A stretch of 64,000 bases of DNA, taken from positions 558,001 to 622,000 of the forward strand of contig CAJNDT010004557.1 of NCBI GenBank assembly GCA_905221615.1, given 5' to 3'. The stretch's first letter is position 1, and each line of letters starts with the position of its first letter. Both the position numbers and the translations under genes were made by a program. The notes under the pieces were generated by a model that did not search any database, was not told where the DNA came from, and worked only from the letters and a program-made list of their open reading frames with translations. The DNA comes from Symbiodinium sp. CCMP2592. Its lineage: Eukaryota > Sar > Dinophyceae > Suessiales > Symbiodiniaceae. Positions 59,128 to 64,000 of the stretch are shown here, one piece after another.

Positions 59128-60029
59128 CCACGGAACATCTGGCTGAATCAGCCCACACCGATTCTGCCCAGAGCGCCATTCAGACTTCTCAAATCGTCAC
59201 GGCTCCTATGCTTGGGAGGCTGCCTTACACAGACGGAATTTGCACCTGCTGTCCGGACCCCTAGAGATACCTGCAGATATACGCAGATACTCCGGGCCGT
59301 CAGTCCTGTAAGCTAGCTCCCGCAGTCTGTTTAACCCCTTCTTCCACGTGCTCGGACCTGAGTATTTAGCTTTTCCGGTCTTGGGGTAAAGCCAAACGCC
59401 GACACCGAACTTGTCAGGGCCGCTGGGGCATTACTCAAACGGGCTCTTGTTAGGCGGCAAGTGGATGAGACCTTGAGCTCCATGACTCCATGCCCTCGTT
59501 TGAGATCACCGCCCCAACAGGAATTTGGCTTCAGGACCCTTTTAAACCCTGACCCCCAAACAAGGGTTGCACAAATGGCGGATTTGACCCTCGAACCTTT
59601 CGCTTCCGTCCCTGCCAGGTTCGAGAACGAAGGCTTGGGAAACGGAAAGCTGCGTAGCGTCTTGGCTTTACCTTCACCCCAAGTAACCTACCTTTTTAAG
59701 GACCTATATAAAGAAATCATTTTAGGCAGACGCACAGGCAAGATGCATGCATTCACGGGTCTCTCGCATGCGACAGCTGAGCCTGATGCGGCACGGGAGG
59801 TCAGTGAAAGAAAGCCCCTAAACGGTTTAGGGTTTAGCCGGCCCCTGGGACCCGAGGTTGCATGCAAAGAGGGAAAACACAGAGAGCCCGGAATTTTGGG
59901 CGCTTGGATGCTCTCCTAAATTTGAAGCACGATTGCACGCGACTGGTATGCACAGGGCACACTCGAGGGTTCTGGGAAGGCCTCCAACCGCACTCAATGC
60001 ATCTTGAGCCGATCTCACAGCTTGGATCC
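59128..60029. other. No supported gene
   Basis: Unique DNA with one short CCCTAAA/TTTAGGG island at 59818-59836. A 152-codon plus frame at 59461-59919 starts at GTG and reads through that telomere-like island, so it is probably not a gene. Confidence 0.4.
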
Positions 60030-60107
60030 AAGCCTTCTGGCGATGGCAAGTTGACAATTCCAGGCCTGAGGTGCATGCAAAGGCCAAGGCGACATGTCTT
60101 CTGAGCC
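60030..60107. repeat. Partial segmental repeat (end piece)
   Basis: CTTCTGGCGATGGCAAGTTG and onward matches the 3' quarter of the 338-bp repeats at 60312 and 61210. Confidence 0.8.
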
Positions 60108-60311
60108 AGCTTCGCAGCTGCCTTGTCCGCATTTGACGGTCTCACTGGCCCCGAAGCCAAAGCACAAGTGCGAAGACGTGGCCGGCATGAACGTTTCACG
60201 TGTGCCTCAAGCTTTGAGGGTGCGAGACGCGCAAGGCGCACGCTGTGGGTTTGAGAACTGCAAGTCGTCTATTCACATTCGACCACTGAGCACCGGCTTG
60301 TCTCCAAACGG

Positions 60312-60649
60312 CAGCTGATTCGATTCAACTCTTGTCGGCTCACGCCCTCTTGAAAACGCGTGCGATCTATTCGGCTCGATGCCGCCTTTGCGAGGATAAG
60401 CAAAAGCCACAACATAGTCGGCAAGGTTCGCACGTGCACGGCAGCTGGCAGAAGCATAGCAACACTCAGACCATGCAACGGTACATCTGCTAAAGTCTAC
60501 CGGTTGACTTACTCCTGCTCTTGGGTAGCGTCCTGAAAGTATAGCCACTGGATGAGGCAGGTATTACAGATTAGGCCCAAGCTTTCTGGCGATGGCAAGT
60601 TGACAATTCCAGGCCTGAGGTGCATGCAAAGGCAAGGGTGACATGTCCC
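60312..60649. repeat. Segmental repeat, copy 1 (338 bp)
   Basis: Nearly identical to 61210-61547 at a spacing of 898 bp. It contains an open plus frame with LLSAHALLKTRAIYSARCRL and CEDKQKPQHSRQG. Differences between the two copies change residues (Ser/Leu, His/Arg), so coding is not proven. Confidence 0.88.
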
Positions 60650-61140
60650 CTGCGAAAGCTTCTCAGTGCATGGTCCTGCTAAGCTCGGCTAGTCAAAAGC
60701 GAGCACTCCCCGTGTCGAAAGTAAGCACTGGCGCTGTACGGCTACACCGACAGCCTTGCCAAGAACACACAAAGAAGCAGTGCGACCGCTTCGGGGAGTC
60801 ATGCAAGCGCGGCAGCGGTAGCAAGATACAGCACATACACATTGCCAAAATCCATATGTGGGCGTCCGAAGAAATGCTTGATGTGACTAAGAAAGACTCC
60901 CAGTCGTAAGCTGGCCCTAAACCGCAGAAGCCTCAGTCAACGATTGCTGGTCACTGGCCAGGGGCTGCTTCTTGCAAGGCACAAACATCAACCAGAAGCA
61001 TCCGGCGAGGTCGCTGCAACCATCGCATTGTGACAACACCGAGCTGCATTGAGCTACACCGGCACGGCAACGCTCGAACGAGGGACCTGCAGCATCAAAA
61101 ATATGCGGGCATCAGCCCAGGACGAAGCCTCGGTACTGCA

Positions 61141-61547
61141 GCATGAAAGCGAGACTGTTGCTGCGTCGTCAATGCATGAGGTGCACGGCTGGGTCCGTTC
61201 GCCAGACGACAGCTGAAATAAAGCAACTCTTGTCGGCTCACGCCCTCTTGAAAACGCGTGCGATCTATTCGGCTCGATGCCGCCTTTGCGAGGATAAGCA
61301 AAAGCCACAACATAGTCGGCAAGGTTTGCACGTGCACGGCAGCTGGCAGAAGCGTAGCAACACTCAGACCATGCAACGGTACATCTGCCAAAGTCTACCG
61401 GTTGACTTACTCCTGCTCTCGGGTAGCGTCCTGAAAGCATAGCCACTGGATGGCGCAGGTATTACAGATTAGGCCCAAGCGTTCTGGCGATGGCAAGTTG
61501 ACAATTCCAGGCCTGAGGTGCACGCAAAGGCAAGGGTGACATGTCCC
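61141..61547. repeat. Segmental repeat, copy 2
   Basis: Holds the 338-bp unit (61210-61547). Its upstream part (GCATGAAAGCGAGACTGTTG) is shared only with copy 3. A plus frame of 99 codons (61143-61442) runs through it, with a Cys-x2-Cys motif and later His residues. Confidence 0.85.
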
Positions 61548-62386
61548 AGGTGCCTGCAGCACCAGTGACCTGCGTGTGCCAGTCTTAGAATTCCTTTTCG
61601 GGTGCGGGTACCCATTCAAGCAGCCCTTCGTATGAGAGTAAGAATATAGGGGTGTCTAAGGTTACGACGGCAATGCAATAATGACAGACCCGGACTGCCT
61701 CGCGAACTTGCGAGATGTCTTGACCTTGGATGAAGCCCTTTCACTAGCATCTCGCCTGGAGAAAATGAAACTTCCGGCAAAGCAACCCTAAACCCTAAAC
61801 CCTAAACCCTAAACCCTAAACCCGAAACTCTGAGACTGCGTTTCTCATAGACCGGCTGGCGATACGCGGCCCTCCGGCCGCGACTTCCCACCTTCGTGGC
61901 TTCCCAGTCCACTTTGAACCCAGGTTTTAACTGCCTGCGCCTGGCAGCTTGCAAGGCGAGGGCCCCGCTGTGGAGGCAGTTTCTTCGAATATCCTCTTCA
62001 AAAAACCCTAAACCCTAAACCCTAAAGGAAGCAAGGCACTGAACCCCAGGTGTCCTAAGTGCGAAGCTTTAAGACCCCAGCTCTTAAACCCGGGCCAAAA
62101 TCCCTAAATCCTACAGACACCCTGCCGTCCACAGGGTCTGATCCCAAATAACCTACCCTTTCAGGGCTCCTTAACTAAACAGTGGTTTTGGGGTTCCCTT
62201 GGCTCTTTAGCTCCTTCTTCAATAGGGCTTATCATCATCCCTGGCTCCTTAGCTCCTCCAATATCAAAGGTTCCTTAATATGATTTCCGTACATAAGTCC
62301 TTATTAAAGGGATATGTTATTTGGGGCTAACATAGAGCCTGCAACTCTGAACGCAGGCTCTCGCATGCTGAAACCTCTGTACCGCA
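61548..62386. other. Gene-free stretch with telomere-like arrays
   Basis: CCCTAAA arrays at 61787-61823 (five units) and 62006-62024 (three units). A CTCCTTAG-rich stretch at 62170-62290. No gene. Confidence 0.6.
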
Positions 62387-62697
62387 GCATGAAAGCGAGA
62401 CTGCTGCTGCGTCGTCAATGCATGAGGTCACGGCTGAGTTCCCTCAACAGTCGGCAGCTGAATCAAAGCAACTCTTGTCGGCTCACGCCCTCTTGAGAAC
62501 GCGTGCGATCTATTCGGCTCGATGCCCCCTTTGCGCGGAGAAGAAAAAGCCACAACACAGTCGGCAAGGCTTGATCGTCCATGACCATATCGACCGGCGC
62601 AAGCACAACAACACTCAAACCACGCAACGGCAAATCTGCTGATGTCTACGGGTTGCTTAGGCCTGCTCTTGGGCAGCCTCCTGAAAGTATAGCCAAT
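62387..62697. repeat. Segmental repeat, copy 3 (diverged)
   Basis: The frame LLSAHALLRTRAIYSARCPL, CAEKKKPQHSRQG is kept despite many substitutions. It lacks the end quarter present in copies 1 and 2. Confidence 0.78.
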
Positions 62698-63498
62698 GCA
62701 CTATCAGTGCAGACCGTTGGTCATGCACGTGTTGCAGGACTGGAGGCACCCATTGCATGGTCGTGTCAAGCAGACTCGTGCTAGGCCTTCACAAGTGCCA
62801 CTCGATCCAAGCGAGAACCCAAGCACGTGGCAACGTCGCGACGCGCTAGGAGATCGCAAAAAGCCTCTTTAGGAAGCATGGCCATACATTACATCTGGCA
62901 GCTGCATAGGCTGAGGTCAAACACGTGCAGTGGCATCGGACTGAAGATCAAAGAGTGCTTGTGGGGCACAGTCTGCAGTCGTGTCATGGCAGGATGCGTT
63001 GCAAGGATATTGCAATGCATGTTGTCCACGGGTGAGCATGTGGCATGAAGAAGCTCAAGCTTGCGGCGGTCCGCTTGCATGTGGGTGGGCAACGACGATT
63101 CCTGCAGTCACATTTCCACTAACCTTGCCAGACACAACAAGCTTTAAGGCTACTGCGGAGACGGCAGCCGGGTGGAGCGAGACATCCCAAAATCAGCCGC
63201 AACTTATCTAGCGAGCTTGGTCAGTGAAGACCGCCACATGATGGCACATGTCACCCAAGCGAACTGGACATGGAAGTGCGGTAGCAAGGCTTGGCGATGA
63301 GCGGGCTTAGTGTGATTCAAGCGCATCGTGGGCGAACCCATGCATTCGGCTCGAGAATAAGCAGGGTTCCTGCGTCAGGGGCCCTGTAGAAACAGGCAAG
63401 GGCCTCAAGGCAACTGCCAGGAATTGCCTGCACCTGGGCGCTTGTGCACTCATGCGAACAATATCGCTCCAGGAGGCGACTGGTGGCTGGTTTGACCC
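62698..63498. other. No supported gene
   Basis: Unique GC-balanced DNA with short overlapping frames on both strands (for example plus 62827-63048, minus 62889-63092). None has a recognisable motif. Confidence 0.4.
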
Positions 63499-63606
63499 GT
63501 AAAGGGAACTCCAGAAAGTTGGAATATGGTTTCAGGGTAGGATACCCTGTAATTTACCATAAAGGGTTTAGGATAATCATATTCCAACTTTCTGGCTTTT
63601 ACTTTA
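63499..63606. mobile_element. Foldback element, family E, copy 3
   Basis: The arms CCAGAAAGTTGGAATATGG and CATATTCCAACTTTCTGG are present. It is very close in sequence to copy 2 at 45803. Confidence 0.9.
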
Positions 63607-63933
63607 ACCCTGAAATCATGCCGATGCATGTCATTTGATGTCTGATCGTTGCAGACAAGTGTAACATGGTATCGTCGGACTGCTCCTTCGATGCCGTGGA
63701 GGCATGTGTTGCCTAAGGTTCGGCTTAGACTTTTGTCATGTGGCAGCAACAACATAAGATTAGCAAAAGCTTCTGCACATTGTGGGCAATATGGCCTAGG
63801 AAGTGAGATGCTGGTCCAGCACAGCAGGCCACAGCGTGGCCTTGAAGAGTGGACGAGGACCCGGAAAAACCTAGTACTGCACAAGAGGTGCTCTTGCAAG
63901 GCCCTCTGTTCGAGTTCGACCACAACTCTGTGA
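63607..63933 (-). CDS. Possible exon (unknown), strand uncertain
   Basis: A minus frame includes YCPQCAEAFANLMLLLPHD and CLHGIEGAVRRYHVTLVCND with normal composition. The plus strand is also open over 63649-63933. No clear start or family, and the minus frame runs on through the family-E element, so its end is not defined. Confidence 0.2.
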
Positions 63934-64000
63934 ATCTGCGACCAGATCCTGTGATGATAATAAGATTATGAGTGGTAGAATTACTTAATACTATTTAGTA

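Noticed and set aside
59461..59919. 152-codon plus-strand ORF
   Set aside because: Starts with GTG, runs through a telomere-like island and has no conserved motif.
60034..62697. 5S rRNA or tRNA cluster as the source of the repeated segments
   Set aside because: No internal promoter boxes, cloverleaf or 5S-like sequence could be recognised.

Overview
The window looks like nuclear DNA from a protist, most likely a dinoflagellate; this is an inference. The signs are: Arabidopsis-type TTTAGGG/CCCTAAA repeats scattered in the interior rather than at an end, very many short palindromic (foldback) elements, GC-rich LINE-type retrotransposons with multi-frame ORFs, a head-to-tail gene array, and no bacterial gene organisation. 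I saw no rRNA, tRNA, spliced-leader or CRISPR sequence.

Layout. 1-10.6 kb is a gene desert of degenerate telomere-like repeats, microsatellites and at least six families of foldback elements, with one decayed coding fragment (5.36-5.70 kb). 10.9-17.94 kb is a plus-strand non-LTR retroelement. Its order is: small ORF1; long ORF2 (endonuclease, reverse transcriptase, four zinc fingers); coiled-coil ORF3; a ubiquitin-specific-protease-like (USP) domain; and a small coiled-coil ORF overlapping the end of the USP frame. It is cut at 17.94 kb by the hairpin and A-tract of minus-strand retroelement sequence running from 26.4 down to 17.94 kb: L1-like ORF1, in-frame UGA, endonuclease, broken RT, then a 1,247-codon Ser/Trp-rich ORF with a signal-like N-terminus. 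At 27.49-28.57 kb lies a second, diverged, 5'-truncated copy of the USP end of the plus-strand element, flanked by two related microsatellite-bearing repeats.

28.6-52 kb returns to foldback elements and telomere-like DNA. It includes a 2.1-kb octanucleotide satellite (39.36-41.46 kb), a 32-bp tandem array and two small coding relics. 52-64 kb is lower in such repeats. It holds a minus-strand tandem array of a P-loop NTPase-like gene (three copies, two nearly identical at a 1,128-bp spacing) and a set of 0.3-kb segmental repeats at 60-62.7 kb.

Main points of interest. (1) A LINE family carrying a USP-type cysteine-protease module whose His/Asp region and overlapping small ORF are conserved between two clearly diverged copies. 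(2) Short telomere-repeat insertions flanked by 27-46 bp direct duplications, beside foldback elements with unusually long (about 9-24 bp) duplications, which suggests a shared break-patching route. (3) A large unrecognised ORF sharing a proline motif with the other element's ORF1. No homology search could be run; assignments rest on motifs read by eye.
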